Made by a program: the position numbers and the translations under genes
Notes under the pieces: generated by a model
The model's input: only the letters and a program-made list of their open reading frames with translations
Told to the model about the DNA's origin: nothing
Databases searched by the model: none
Shown here: positions 8,743 through 18,281 of the stretch, one piece after another
How the letters are laid out: each line of letters starts with the position of its first letter
Numbering within the stretch: position 1 is the stretch's first letter
Assembly (NCBI GenBank): GCA_937880175.1
Contig: CALFLO010000096.1
Span: 1 to 62,092 of the forward strand
From: an uncultured Gluconobacter sp.
GTDB taxonomy: Bacteria; Pseudomonadota; Alphaproteobacteria; Acetobacterales; Acetobacteraceae
Length of the DNA: 62,092 nucleotides
Reading direction: 5' to 3'

Positions 8743-9804
8743 ATGACCGGAACCATCTCCAGTTTCGGCTTTGGAGGTATCTCCAGCCAGCTTCTTCTCG
8801 GTGTCCAGAACCTTTCACAGAACCAGAGCGCGCTTCAGCTTGAAGCATCGACCGGCGTGCTTTCCAGCAGCTATGCCGGGCTCGGATCGTCGCGGACTCA
8901 GGCCCTCGCCCTTCAGCCTGCGATCACGCAGGTTTCCGCCTGGACGGGCAACGTCACGAACGCCCAGAACACCCTGACCACGACACAGACTGCCCTGTCG
9001 CAGATCTCCACGATTGCCCAGAACCTGACGAGTTCGCTGTCCACGCTCGGAAGCACACTGACCTACTCGACCGTCACGACCGCAGCGACCGCCGCCCAGT
9101 CGGCCCTGACGTCCCTCGGCAATCTGCTGAATACAAAGCAGGGCGACAGTTATGTTTTCGCCGGGCAGCAGAGCACGACCGCCCCCGTAAGCACCGACCT
9201 GAGCACCTCGGATCTGGCGACCCAGATCAAACAGGCCGTCAGCCAGCTCGGTTTCTCCAGCGCCGATGATGTGCTGGGAACCACGCAGACGCTGGCCAGC
9301 AACACAACAGCCGGCCAGCCGTTTTCCGCGACGGTCTCCACATCCCCCGATCAGGCCTATCAGCAGAAAACGCAGGTCGTCGTCGGTCAGTCCGAAACGG
9401 TCTCCGTGGGCATGGTCGCCACACAGGGTGCGACATCCACCTCCACCACCTCGCCCATCCGCGACCTGATGCGCAACCTCATGGTGGTGGCGTCCCTGGG
9501 CTCTTCTTCCACCAACGAAACCAGCTATTCCAGCCTGATCTCAGGCCTGCAGAACTCCATGGATACCGTAACGAGCGGCCTTGGAGACATGAGTGGACTC
9601 CTGGGTGTCCAGCAGAACAGCCTGACCACCCAGACCTCCATGCTGACCCAGATGTCGTCCGCCCTGACCACTCAGCTCGGGCAGGCCAAGGATGCTGATC
9701 TGGCGCAGGTTTCCACGCAGGTGACGGATACCAACAACCAGCTTCAGGCATCCTATTCGCTTATTGCCGACATGAAGGGCATGACACTGGCATCTTACCT
9801 CTGA
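8743..9804 (+). CDS. flgL: Flagellar hook-associated protein 3, FlgL
   Basis: Forms the second hook-filament junction ring, onto which flagellin polymerises. The 353-aa protein is flagellin-like: an N-terminal helical segment (LLGVQNLSQNQSALQLEAST) and a C-terminal helical segment (AQVSTQVTDTNNQLQASYS) flank a Ser/Thr-rich centre. Length fits FlgL. It starts 2 bp after the flgK stop codon. The end of the gene runs close to the htpG promoter, with no obvious intrinsic terminator between them. Confidence 0.88.
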   Translation: MTGTISSFGFGGISSQLLLGVQNLSQNQSALQLEASTGVLSSSYAGLGSSRTQALALQPAITQVSAWTGNVTNAQNTLTTTQTALSQISTIAQNLTSSLSTLGSTLTYSTVTTAATAAQSALTSLGNLLNTKQGDSYVFAGQQSTTAPVSTDLSTSDLATQIKQAVSQLGFSSADDVLGTTQTLASNTTAGQPFSATVSTSPDQAYQQKTQVVVGQSETVSVGMVATQGATSTSTTSPIRDLMRNLMVVASLGSSSTNETSYSSLISGLQNSMDTVTSGLGDMSGLLGVQQNSLTTQTSMLTQMSSALTTQLGQAKDADLAQVSTQVTDTNNQLQASYSLIADMKGMTLASYL

Positions 9805-9809
9805 TCACG

Positions 9810-9838
9810 GTTGAAAATAAGTTTGTGACACCGCATAT
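9810..9838 (+). promoter_or_regulatory. Sigma-32 (heat-shock) promoter of htpG
   Basis: GTTGAAA at 9810-9816 and CCGCATAT at 9831-9838 are separated by 14 bp. They match the RpoH consensus (CTTGAAA, 11-16 bp, CCCCATNT) with one mismatch in each element. The site lies 32 bp before the start codon of a classical heat-shock gene, in the correct orientation. Confidence 0.75.
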
Positions 9839-9870
9839 CGAAGTCACTTTCCTCTACGGAGACTGATGAG

Positions 9871-11742
9871 ATGAGTGAAACGAACAACCAGAAGACGGCC
9901 GAAAAGCATGAGTTCAGTGCCGAAGTCGGACGGCTTCTGGATCTGGTGGTCCATGCCCTTTACTCGGATCGTGAGATCTTTCTGCGTGAGCTCGTCGCCA
10001 ACGCGGCCGATGCCACGGACAAGCGCCGTTTCGAGGCCCTGACGGACAGCGCGCTGGCTCTGCCGGAAAATGCGTCCATCCGCATCAACCCGGATAAGAC
10101 CCAGAAAGAGCTGACCATCTCCGATGATGGCGTGGGTATGACCCATGACGAACTGTCCCAGAACCTCGGCACGATCGCCCGTTCCGGCACGCGCGCTTTT
10201 GGTGAGAAGCTGAATGCCGCAAAGCCGGAAGACCGTCCGAGCCTGATCGGCCAGTTCGGTGTGGGCTTTTATGCGGCCTTCATGGTGGCGGATCGTGTGG
10301 ACGTCACGTCCCGCAAAGCTGGCTCCGACGACGCCTGGACCTGGTCGTCCGATGGCAAAGGTGCTTTCACGCTCAGCCCCGCCTCCCGCTCCACGCCGGG
10401 CACCGACATCGTCCTGCACATGAAGGACGATGCTGACGAGTTCCTCGACAGCTGGCGCCTGCGTTCGATTATCCGCAAATGGGCGGATCATATTTCCTGG
10501 CCCATCACCCTGCGTGAAACCAAGGAAGACGGCACCACCGAAGACCAGGCCGCCAATGAAGGCACGGCCCTGTGGAGCAAGCCGAAATCCGAGATCACGC
10601 CGGAACAGTATGCCGAATTCTACCGGCACATCTCCCGTGCTTTCGATGAGCCTTACGCAACGCTGCACTGGCGCGCAGAAGGTGTCACCGAATTCACAGC
10701 GCTGCTGTTCCTGCCTAGTGCCCGTCCGTTCGACTTCATGGAGCAGTCCCGCGAAAGCCGGATCCATCTGCATGTCCGCCGGATGTTCATCACTGACGAA
10801 GCCGAACTGGTCCCGAACTGGATGCGCTTCGTGCAGGGCGTGGTCGATACCGAAGACCTGCCGCTCAACGTCTCGCGTGAAATGCTTCAGTCCACCCCGG
10901 TCCTGGCCCGCATCCGCAAGGCCGTGACCAAACGCGTCCTGACTGAGATCACCAAGCGTGCGAAAGAAGCCGACAGCGGATTCAACACGTTCTGGGAAAA
11001 CTTCGGCGCCGTCATCAAGGAAGGCCTGTGGGAAGACGCCGAACACCGCACGGAAATCGCCGGTTTTGCCCGCTTCCATTCTACTTATAGTGACGACCTG
11101 ATTACGCTGGACGATTACGTCTCCCGCATGAAGGATGGTCAGGACGCCATCTATTACCTGACTGGCGATAATCTCGACGCGCTGAAGTCTTCCGCCCAGC
11201 TTGAAGGTTTCCGCGCCCGCGGCCTCGAAGTCCTGCTGCTGTCCGATCCGGTTGACGGCTTCTGGCCGGAGCGTCTGTCTTCCTATCAGGAAAAGCCCCT
11301 GCGCTCCGTCACCCACTCCCACGGTGATCTGGAGAAGTTCGAGTCTGTGGAAGCAGACACGACAGAAGCCGCAGACGTCGAAAAGCTGGTCCCCGCCCTT
11401 AAGGACGCGCTTGGTGAGCAGGTCAAGGACGTGCGCAGCACCGTACGCCTGACGGGCAGCGCCGTCGTCATCACGTCCGATGGAGGCCCGGACCTGACGA
11501 TGCAGCGCCTCATGCGCCGTTCCGGCCAGTCCATGCCTGCCATGCCGCCGATCCTCGAGATCAACCCGAAGCATCCGCTCATCAAGGCCCTGGCCGAGCG
11601 CGTCGCTAAGGGTGAGAGCGTCAAGGACTATGCGAGCGTCCTGCTGGATCTGGCGCGCGTGCAGGAAGGCGAACCCCTGCCCGACCCGACCGGTTTTGGC
11701 CGTTCGCTCGCAACACTGCTGGCCGGTCCCGCCGCAGAGTAA
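9871..11742 (+). CDS. htpG: Molecular chaperone HtpG (Hsp90)
   Basis: Cytosolic ATP-dependent chaperone of 623 aa, the normal bacterial length. The N-terminal GHKL ATPase domain shows FLRELVANAADATDKRR, DDGVGM, GTIARSGTRAF and GQFGVGFYAAFMV. The middle and C-terminal dimerisation domains follow without interruption. The start codon is preceded by GGAG. A long open frame on the opposite strand (9844-11574) is a coding shadow. The gene has its own heat-shock promoter and a strong terminator at 11785-11818, so it is probably monocistronic. Confidence 0.97.
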   Translation: MSETNNQKTAEKHEFSAEVGRLLDLVVHALYSDREIFLRELVANAADATDKRRFEALTDSALALPENASIRINPDKTQKELTISDDGVGMTHDELSQNLGTIARSGTRAFGEKLNAAKPEDRPSLIGQFGVGFYAAFMVADRVDVTSRKAGSDDAWTWSSDGKGAFTLSPASRSTPGTDIVLHMKDDADEFLDSWRLRSIIRKWADHISWPITLRETKEDGTTEDQAANEGTALWSKPKSEITPEQYAEFYRHISRAFDEPYATLHWRAEGVTEFTALLFLPSARPFDFMEQSRESRIHLHVRRMFITDEAELVPNWMRFVQGVVDTEDLPLNVSREMLQSTPVLARIRKAVTKRVLTEITKRAKEADSGFNTFWENFGAVIKEGLWEDAEHRTEIAGFARFHSTYSDDLITLDDYVSRMKDGQDAIYYLTGDNLDALKSSAQLEGFRARGLEVLLLSDPVDGFWPERLSSYQEKPLRSVTHSHGDLEKFESVEADTTEAADVEKLVPALKDALGEQVKDVRSTVRLTGSAVVITSDGGPDLTMQRLMRRSGQSMPAMPPILEINPKHPLIKALAERVAKGESVKDYASVLLDLARVQEGEPLPDPTGFGRSLATLLAGPAAE

Positions 11743-11784
11743 GAAATTACCCTGATAAGGCCGGTAGATCGGGCTTCGTTTAAG

Positions 11785-11818
11785 AAAGGCGAGGGAGTTA
11801 TCCCTCGCCTTTTTTTTG
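11785..11818 (+). terminator. Intrinsic terminator of htpG
   Basis: A perfect 12-bp stem (AAAGGCGAGGGA at 11785-11796 paired with 11801-11812), a GTTA loop, and a run of T. It sits 42 bp after the htpG stop. The opposite strand has a weaker T-rich side, so it may also help end the convergent AraC-type gene. Confidence 0.93.
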
Positions 11819-11837
11819 ACGCCCTGTCAGAACGCAG

Positions 11838-12713
11838 TCAGCCCTGACGCAAAGACCCTGACTGGCCCAGACGGATCGTGGAGCGCTGCCGGATTTCCCG
11901 TGGAGACGCTCCGAATTTCTGCCGGAAGCGTCGGGAGAAATGTGCGGCATTGCGAAAACCATGGTTCAGCGCAATCTGTGCGATCGGTAACGCGTCATGG
12001 ATTGGGTTCGTCAGATCGGCATGAATCCGTTCCAGCCGCCGGTTGAGGATCCAGCCCGCGACCGCTCCTGATTCGCCATCAAAAAGCTGGTAGAGCGCCC
12101 GGGTCGAAATCCCGGATGCTTCCGCAATGCTCTGCGGCGTCAGATCGTGTTCGTGCAGGCGCGTTTCGATATAGCGGCGGATGTGCTTCTGCCGATGCCG
12201 CCGCCGCCCAGCGACGCTGACCTCCAGATCCAGACTGTCCAGAATCGTGGTGATCAGCAGATCCGTGACATGCTGCAAAAGGCGCTGTCGTGTCTGGGGA
12301 ATTGTTCCTTCCAGAACGCCAGCTTCGAGCATTGCCCCGGCAGAAAGCAGGAAAGCCCCCGGGCCTTTCTCCATGCTGAAAGACAGGGGCGGCAGACCCG
12401 CAAGCATCGGAAGATGCCGCAGCAGTGCGCTCCGGGTGACACTAAGCAGAAAGACATCCGCCGTAGGCTCGACACGCGGCGGTGTGGTCAGCATCGAGAA
12501 CTGGTGCGGGTCCACATAGAGCCTACCCGTCGACTGGCGTGACAACACCAGCACTGCCCGTTCCTGTTCCAAAATTCCGGCAATAGCGGGTGACAGGGCC
12601 ATGCTGAGGCGAACGACCACAGGGTCCATCCCGCGAGGAGGGGCCGCAAGTGTGGCAAGCGGAATGATACGCTGCGCATTGAGGCTACCACGGGAACTTT
12701 CAGTCACGACCAT
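11838..12713 (-). CDS. AraC-family transcriptional regulator
   Basis: A 291-aa regulator. The C-terminal ~100 residues form the paired helix-turn-helix domain: IAEASGISTRALYQLF is the first helix-turn-helix and IAQIALNHGFRNAAHFSRRFRQKFG is the classic second one, followed by SPREIRQ. The N-terminal ~170 residues are a variable sensing domain of the AraC-binding-like type. Target genes and ligand cannot be inferred: it lies alone, convergent with htpG and downstream of the YhaN-like gene on the same strand with about 205 bp between. That spacer (12714-12919) is AT-rich and shows no other gene. Confidence 0.85.
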   Translation of the reverse strand: MVVTESSRGSLNAQRIIPLATLAAPPRGMDPVVVRLSMALSPAIAGILEQERAVLVLSRQSTGRLYVDPHQFSMLTTPPRVEPTADVFLLSVTRSALLRHLPMLAGLPPLSFSMEKGPGAFLLSAGAMLEAGVLEGTIPQTRQRLLQHVTDLLITTILDSLDLEVSVAGRRRHRQKHIRRYIETRLHEHDLTPQSIAEASGISTRALYQLFDGESGAVAGWILNRRLERIHADLTNPIHDALPIAQIALNHGFRNAAHFSRRFRQKFGASPREIRQRSTIRLGQSGSLRQG

Positions 12714-12919
12714 GCTCGGTGAAGGAAAGGGGGAACGTCGCTAAGAACCATTTTTAATAGTAAAACCATCCAAAACAACCATGACAGGATGGCTATATGG
12801 AAAATCCGGAGATAGGAAAATAGCCTGACTGTATTTCATACTATTTCGTCACCCGGTGTCATTCCAAAGACTGGGAAGCCGCCTAGTGGCATTTGGTAAA
12901 CATTTTTTTAAAAACGGAG

Positions 12920-15900
12920 TTATAGTTCTGTTACGCAGCCGATTTCTTTCGATTGATTTAAGATATACCCATGGTGGGTAAAAAACAAAACCTGCGTTTT
13001 CTCTGAAATCTCCGCGAGAACCTGCAATCCGGCTGCTGTCCGCTCTTCATCGAACGTCACGAACAGATCATCCGCAAGGAAAGGCAGACGGATTCCCCGC
13101 TCCAGAGCCTGCTCGACGGATGCCAGTCGCAGCGCCAGATAAAGCTGGTCGCGCGTGCCCTCGCTCATGGCATAAACTGGAACGAGCGCCGTGTTTCCCG
13201 GCCGACATCCTGCCAGAACCAGCCCGTCCGAGCCATCTTCTTCCGTCGCAAGCCCCACATAACGCCCAAGCGTCAGTCGAGAAAACAGGGCCCCCGCACG
13301 TGACAGCAACGGTCCGTGCGCCTGCTGTCGCCCCTGCTCCACCAGCCGCGACAGCATCAATTGCTGAAGCCTGAGTGAAACATACCGGCTGGCCCGCTCG
13401 GCAATCTCCGCTTCCGTCTCCTGGATTTCCTCGGCCGTCTCATGAACGCCCCGCGCATTTTCCAGATCGTCCAGAACCTTGCGCGCAGCGAACAGGCGCT
13501 CGTCCACTTCCGACCTGCGGGCGCTCAGTGCCATCGTTTCCGCCTCGATGGCCTCGAATTCCTCTTCAAGCTGCGCCGGGTCCGTCTCGCGGGCCTCTTC
13601 CAGAAGAACATCGATCGGACGGCCATTTCCGGCCTGAAGGATCTGATCGCGCAGTTCGTCGCGCCTGTCGCACAATGCAGCCCGCTCGCACGCCCGCGAC
13701 AGCGCATGACGCAGATCATCGTCCGGTCCCAGACCCAGCGTTGACCGCACAGGCGCCAGCTCCGCCACCAGCGATGCAATCTTCAGCTCCTTCTGCGCGA
13801 TCTCGGCCTCAAGCGTCGCATGAGCCTGAACCACATTCTGCCGCTTCTGCTCGCGGGCCAGCGCCTGCGTAAGGAAAGCTTCCAGCTCGGCCGCTGATCC
13901 CTGACCGTGGCGCTGAAGAAACGTCCCCAGTTCCGTGCGGAATGCCGCAATATCCCGTGCCTCGGCGGCCTGTTCCTTCTGCTCGCTTTCCATCCGCGTC
14001 TGGATCACGCGCGCATCATGCACATCCCGCAGATCCGCCCGGTCCGGCCGCCCCGGATAACGACAGGCCTGACAGGCCAGCGCCCAGTTTTCGTCCCACT
14101 GCGCCAGTTTGCGCTCCAGTCCGCTCAGCGCGGCCCTGTCTTTCGCCACGGCCTCCTGCAACCGGCGCTGATCTGCATTCCGGGCCTCATTCTGCTTTGC
14201 CACGGCCTCGTCGCGCTCCAGAACCGACGCCGCCTGCCGGATCTGAACCGCCAGCCGGTCGGACGGACATGCCGGCACGAAAGCCTGCAACCGCCGCCGC
14301 ATATCCGCCCGGGCTTCTGTCACGGCCCGCAACTGCGTCCGCGTGACCTGCAACTGCTCCTCGGCTGCAAGCGCCTCCTGACGCCGCGCAATCCAGACCT
14401 GAAGCGGGGCAGGAGGCAGGACCGGCGCGCCCAACGTCCCCAGCAGAGCCGACCATGCGACATCGCGCCGATCCAGTTCCGCTTCCGCATGCGCCACCCT
14501 GCGCCGGGCATCTTCCGCCTTCAGCGTCAGATCCTCGATGTGCCGCGACAGCGCCGCAAGCTGCGCCGACTGTTCCGCATGGTCATGACGCCGGTCCGCC
14601 AGACCATCCGCATTCTGGACCAGAACGCCGAACGCTTCCCGCATCGCCGGAGGCGCACAGGCCCCGGACTGGCAATGACGCTCCATCTCCTGCCACAGCC
14701 GATCACGTTCCTGCCGCGCCGCCCAAAGCTGCTCGCGTGAAACGGCCTGGCCGCCTTCCTCAAGCCGTCGCCGCTGCTGCTCGAGATGCGCGCGCTCCGT
14801 CTCGGCCCCCCGCTCGTCATCGCGCGCGCTCCGCCGCTGCTCATCCAGCGCTGCCCGCAGCCGCGCTTCCTCTTCGAGCGCCGCCATGTCCGGCAAGGCA
14901 AGCGCCGTCAGCGCGGCTTTCCGGCCTTCGCCTGTCGCACGCCAGGGCAACAGCGCCCCATAAGCAGAAGCTGTGGCCTCTTCCTGCCGCGCACTCGCCT
15001 CCGAAAGATCGTCGATCCGCTCATCCAGCGGACCGAGGCTCCGCGCTTCATCGAGTTCCAGCCGGAACAGCCGCAGACGCTCCCCGTCTGCATTTCCATC
15101 TGCTTCCGAAACGGATTGCGGCTGAAGTGCATTCAGCGCCTGTTCCGTCTCCCGAAGCCTGTCCCGCAGATCCTGCTCCTGCGTGTGCAGCAGCGCGCGC
15201 GCCTGAAGCCGCTGGTCCAGATCGTCCAGTTCCGACAGGTCCGGCAGCACGCCCGACTCACAGCCATGCCGCGCCCGGAACTGCTCAAGCCAGATCCCGT
15301 CCCGCGTCAGCCGCGCCTGACGGTCTCCCGCCGCCGCCTCAAGACGCTCAACCAGAACACCCCGACCCAGAAGTGCGCGGATGGCGTCCTGTTCCGCCAG
15401 AACCGGATGCGGCTCGCCACAGTCCCGGACCTGCCCGGACACAGCCTCAAGTTTCTGGCGCGCGGCCGAAAGCGCTTCTTCTTCCCGGTGCAGGTTTTCG
15501 AGGATTTTCTCAATCCGCGCGCAGTCCTGAACCGTCAGATCCCAGTGCGGAAATGCCGCGATCGCCGCTTCCGTCTCCATCAGTTTCTGAATCGGAACGG
15601 ACGTCATTTTCAGGCGGGAATTGGTCCTGCGACGCACACCAAGAGCCTGCGCATCCTTCTCGCAGGCTTCCCGTTCCGTCTCAGAAACGGACAGTGCGCG
15701 GTTTGCCGTGGCAAGCTGCCGCGCCGTCGTCGTGTCCTGACGCAGCGTCTGCTGCAACTCCTTCAGCTTCAGCTTGGCCTGTTGCAGGGCCGAGCGCGCG
15801 CGCCCTGATTTCCATTCTGAATTGACATCGTTCTGAAGCGTCGCAGCCAGTTTCCCGACGCCTTCAAGACCCAGTCCAGCCGCCAGAATCTGAAGCCCTG

Positions 15901-16333
15901 CATCGTCCTTCAGCCGACGCATTTCCTCGCCACCGTCCCGCAGTCGCGCATGATCCAGTGCCCAGGCCGCTTCGAACCCTTTCGCATCCAGTCCGCCAAG
16001 CCAGCTCCGCAACGCCAGATCATCCAGAGCCGTTTTGTCATCGGCCGCAAAAAGCGTCTGGCTCCGCCCCCGACGCCGCAGGCCCTCAAAAACCGTCCCG
16101 TTCTGCTCCAGACATGCCCCGACCCGCAGCAGCGGCGCGGCCGTCATCCAGTCCCCGCCGGAAATACGTTCCGGAAACCCGAACAGGAAATCGCGGATCG
16201 CACAGAGCGTCGTCGATTTTCCGGCCTCGTTGGGCCCGTAAATGACATGCAGATCCCGCGCCCCTTTCGGGAAGGTCAGCGTGGCATCCTGAAACCCGCC
16301 ATAGCGCAGAAGGTCGAGACGTTCGAAACGCAT
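12920..16333 (-). CDS. YhaN-like SMC/Rad50-type ATPase
   Basis: A 1137-aa protein related to the SbcC/Rad50 group of DNA-repair ATPases, closest in style to YhaN. The N-terminus MRFERLDLLRYGGF leads into the Walker A motif GPNEAGKST at about residues 34-42. A very long Gln/Glu/Arg/Ala-rich coiled-coil centre follows, and the C-terminal lobe carries the signature-like SEGTRDQLYLALRLAS and Walker B LPFLADDLFVTFDEERT. The family works with a metallophosphoesterase nuclease in DNA end processing. Its start overlaps the stop of the upstream nuclease gene (TAATG), implying translational coupling. The zinc-hook CxxC of Rad50 is not obvious. Open frames on the opposite strand are shadows of the coiled-coil coding region. 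Confidence 0.87.
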   Translation of the reverse strand: MRFERLDLLRYGGFQDATLTFPKGARDLHVIYGPNEAGKSTTLCAIRDFLFGFPERISGGDWMTAAPLLRVGACLEQNGTVFEGLRRRGRSQTLFAADDKTALDDLALRSWLGGLDAKGFEAAWALDHARLRDGGEEMRRLKDDAGLQILAAGLGLEGVGKLAATLQNDVNSEWKSGRARSALQQAKLKLKELQQTLRQDTTTARQLATANRALSVSETEREACEKDAQALGVRRRTNSRLKMTSVPIQKLMETEAAIAAFPHWDLTVQDCARIEKILENLHREEEALSAARQKLEAVSGQVRDCGEPHPVLAEQDAIRALLGRGVLVERLEAAAGDRQARLTRDGIWLEQFRARHGCESGVLPDLSELDDLDQRLQARALLHTQEQDLRDRLRETEQALNALQPQSVSEADGNADGERLRLFRLELDEARSLGPLDERIDDLSEASARQEEATASAYGALLPWRATGEGRKAALTALALPDMAALEEEARLRAALDEQRRSARDDERGAETERAHLEQQRRRLEEGGQAVSREQLWAARQERDRLWQEMERHCQSGACAPPAMREAFGVLVQNADGLADRRHDHAEQSAQLAALSRHIEDLTLKAEDARRRVAHAEAELDRRDVAWSALLGTLGAPVLPPAPLQVWIARRQEALAAEEQLQVTRTQLRAVTEARADMRRRLQAFVPACPSDRLAVQIRQAASVLERDEAVAKQNEARNADQRRLQEAVAKDRAALSGLERKLAQWDENWALACQACRYPGRPDRADLRDVHDARVIQTRMESEQKEQAAEARDIAAFRTELGTFLQRHGQGSAAELEAFLTQALAREQKRQNVVQAHATLEAEIAQKELKIASLVAELAPVRSTLGLGPDDDLRHALSRACERAALCDRRDELRDQILQAGNGRPIDVLLEEARETDPAQLEEEFEAIEAETMALSARRSEVDERLFAARKVLDDLENARGVHETAEEIQETEAEIAERASRYVSLRLQQLMLSRLVEQGRQQAHGPLLSRAGALFSRLTLGRYVGLATEEDGSDGLVLAGCRPGNTALVPVYAMSEGTRDQLYLALRLASVEQALERGIRLPFLADDLFVTFDEERTAAGLQVLAEISEKTQVLFFTHHGYILNQSKEIGCVTEL

Positions 16334-17571
16334 TATTCCGTCTCCCCCACAAGGCGCGCCCGCAAGGCCGCCCGGGCCTGTTCCAGCGGAAACCGCCCCT
16401 CTGCCATCAGGCTGTCGCGTTCAACGCAGGAGGGCAGGGCAGAGAAAAACCCTTCAAACGCCTCGGGCAGGGACGCCAGAAACTCGTCGTCCTGCATCAG
16501 CCCCTCAAGCGCCAGATCCAGCTCCCGCGTCTCCGCCACTCCCGCCCGATGCACCGGCGCGGACGTCTCGTTGCGGATTTTCTCCAGTGCAATCTGGGCT
16601 GTCCCCTGCGCCATCGACACCGCAATGCCCCGCAGATCCTCTTTCCAGGCCTGCGACGCGCATAGCCGGTCATGCAGGACGCTCCGCCCCGTCAGCACGA
16701 TCCGCGCAATGACCGTCCGTCCCCCGGCATCGGAAAGCGCGTCTTCCATCGCCTGACGTGCCGCGCCCAGAACTGCATCCATGGTCTGCATCCCGCTGAC
16801 ATCCAGCTCCAGCCGGGCCCAGCGCACGACATCACATTCCACAAATTCGACGGACCGGACGATCCCGTCCTCCACCGTGACGAGCTCACAGCCACAGGCC
16901 CCGGTCTCCCGCGCATGGCGCCCCTGAAGCACGCCGGGAAACACGATCCACGGATGTTCGCAGACAATTTCGCGCGCGTGGACATGCCCCAGCGCCCAGT
17001 AATCATATCCCTTGGCCGAGAGCGTCTCGACGGAGCAGGGCGCATAGGTTTCGTGCTCCCCATATCCCGAGAGCGACGTATGCAGCACACCGATATTGAA
17101 ACACCCCGCCACTGGTGCGGGATAGGATCGCGTCATGTCCTGCGTGACATGCCGGTCCCGGAAACTCTGCCCATGCAGCGCCACGCCCAGTTCGGGCCAG
17201 TGCAGCGTCTGGGGCGCATCATAGGAAAAATGGTCAATCCCGTCCGGTAGCGGCAGTTCGCGCGCAATGACCGACTGGGCATCATGATTGCCCGAAAGCG
17301 TCACGACCCGAATACCCGCCTGAACCAGTCGGCTCAGCGCCCGGACCATGTAAAGCCCGGTCCCCACATCCTGCCAGGACCCGTCATACAGATCGCCCGC
17401 CAGCACGACGAAATCGACCTTTTCCGTCAGCGCCGTCTCGACAAGCTGGTCCAGCGCGCGCCGCGTGGAGCCACGGATTTCCGCTTCGGGAAGCCCCTCG
17501 TAACGGCTCAGCCCCCTCAGGGGGCTGTCGAGGTGAATGTCAGCAGCATGAAGGAAGCGGAATGAGGACAT
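16333..17571 (-). CDS. YhaO-like metallophosphoesterase (SbcD/Mre11 group)
   Basis: A 412-aa partner nuclease for the YhaN-like ATPase. The calcineurin-like phosphoesterase core is visible: FLHAADIHLDSPL (metal-binding D-x-H), VLAGDLYDG (GD), LSGNHD (GNHD), then a GHVHAREI motif near residue 195. The C-terminal ~150 residues would be the capping and ATPase-binding part. Start ATG at 17571. Together with the next gene it forms a two-gene unit analogous to sbcD-sbcC. A DUF892 gene lies 50 bp upstream on the same strand and may share the transcript. Confidence 0.88.
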   Translation of the reverse strand: MSSFRFLHAADIHLDSPLRGLSRYEGLPEAEIRGSTRRALDQLVETALTEKVDFVVLAGDLYDGSWQDVGTGLYMVRALSRLVQAGIRVVTLSGNHDAQSVIARELPLPDGIDHFSYDAPQTLHWPELGVALHGQSFRDRHVTQDMTRSYPAPVAGCFNIGVLHTSLSGYGEHETYAPCSVETLSAKGYDYWALGHVHAREIVCEHPWIVFPGVLQGRHARETGACGCELVTVEDGIVRSVEFVECDVVRWARLELDVSGMQTMDAVLGAARQAMEDALSDAGGRTVIARIVLTGRSVLHDRLCASQAWKEDLRGIAVSMAQGTAQIALEKIRNETSAPVHRAGVAETRELDLALEGLMQDDEFLASLPEAFEGFFSALPSCVERDSLMAEGRFPLEQARAALRARLVGETE

Positions 17572-17621
17572 GCATGAAGTTTACGCCCTCGCGGATGTCT
17601 TGCAAGCCGGGTTAAGTCGCC

Positions 17622-18125
17622 TCAGACCGCCGCCAGATACTGCACCACGATTTCCGGCATCAGTCCTTCAAGCGCATCGGCCGATGCTGCTTCTTCTTCC
17701 TTCAGACATTCCAAAGCCGCCGCGTCCTGCGCAAAGCCAAGCTGCCGCGCCAGCACGACCAGAACCTGAAGCGATGCAATCTGATGCGCGCGATACCCGC
17801 TCGCCGCCAGAACGTTCTTCAGAACGTCATGCTCCTCGCCCCCATGCAGCAGCCCCGAAACGGTGTTGAGAATGGACGAAACCGTCTCATGCGGAACCGG
17901 GGCAGGGTGCCCGTGCCGGGACAGAAGGGTCGTGATTTCCCGCGCATGGCTCCGGCTCATCGCCAGATCCTGCTCCATCCGGTGGCACAGCCCCGGATAC
18001 TGTTCACACACGGGTAGCTCGCAAAGCGCGGTCTCGATGGCCTTGGATTCAATGGACAGGTGATCCCGCAGGGCGTCCAGATAGATATCCAGAACTGATC
18101 TGTCCGTTGTTTTCGTTCTGCCCAC
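17622..18125 (-). CDS. DUF892 (YciE/YciF-type ferritin-like) protein
   Basis: A 167-aa all-helical protein resembling the DUF892 family of ferritin-like stress proteins: DIYLDALRDHLSIESKAIETAL at the start, an internal HAREITTLL helix, and EECLKEEEAASADALE near the end (Glu/His-rich helices that could bind metal). The frame extends 20 residues further upstream, but the GTG at 18123-18125 is preceded by AGAAGG at a good distance and is chosen as the start. It lies 50 bp before the yhaO-like gene. A role in oxidative or general stress is inference from the family. Confidence 0.65.
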   Translation of the reverse strand: MGRTKTTDRSVLDIYLDALRDHLSIESKAIETALCELPVCEQYPGLCHRMEQDLAMSRSHAREITTLLSRHGHPAPVPHETVSSILNTVSGLLHGGEEHDVLKNVLAASGYRAHQIASLQVLVVLARQLGFAQDAAALECLKEEEAASADALEGLMPEIVVQYLAAV

Positions 18126-18221
18126 CGTGGATCCTTCTCGTCTTTGGTGCGGTCTTAAATGGCCATATTGCCGGGTGGAGTGCAAGAGTGCCTCGCTGCC
18201 TGCGCAAAGGCATACCAGTCA

Positions 18222-18253
18222 TGAAAAACCCCATGCCGGAGACCGGCATGGGG
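18222..18253 (-). terminator. Intrinsic terminator of the TonB-receptor gene
   Basis: An 11-bp perfect stem (18229-18239 with 18243-18253) with a 3-nt loop, followed on the minus strand by five T residues. It lies 28 bp after the stop codon of the receptor gene at 18282-20798. Confidence 0.9.
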
Positions 18254-18281
18254 CATTCAGGTTCAGCAGGATCTGAAGAGA

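Noticed and set aside
10269..10478. Small open frames inside core genes, and short Arg-rich frames generally
   Set aside because: No SD, no conservation signals, wholly inside well-supported genes.
9844..11574. 576-aa open frame antisense to htpG
   Set aside because: It mirrors the htpG codons exactly and has no recognisable family; high GC opens such shadow frames.
14455..15825. 456-aa Pro/Ala/Arg-rich open frame antisense to the YhaN-like gene
   Set aside because: No signal or domain; explained by coiled-coil codon usage on the other strand.
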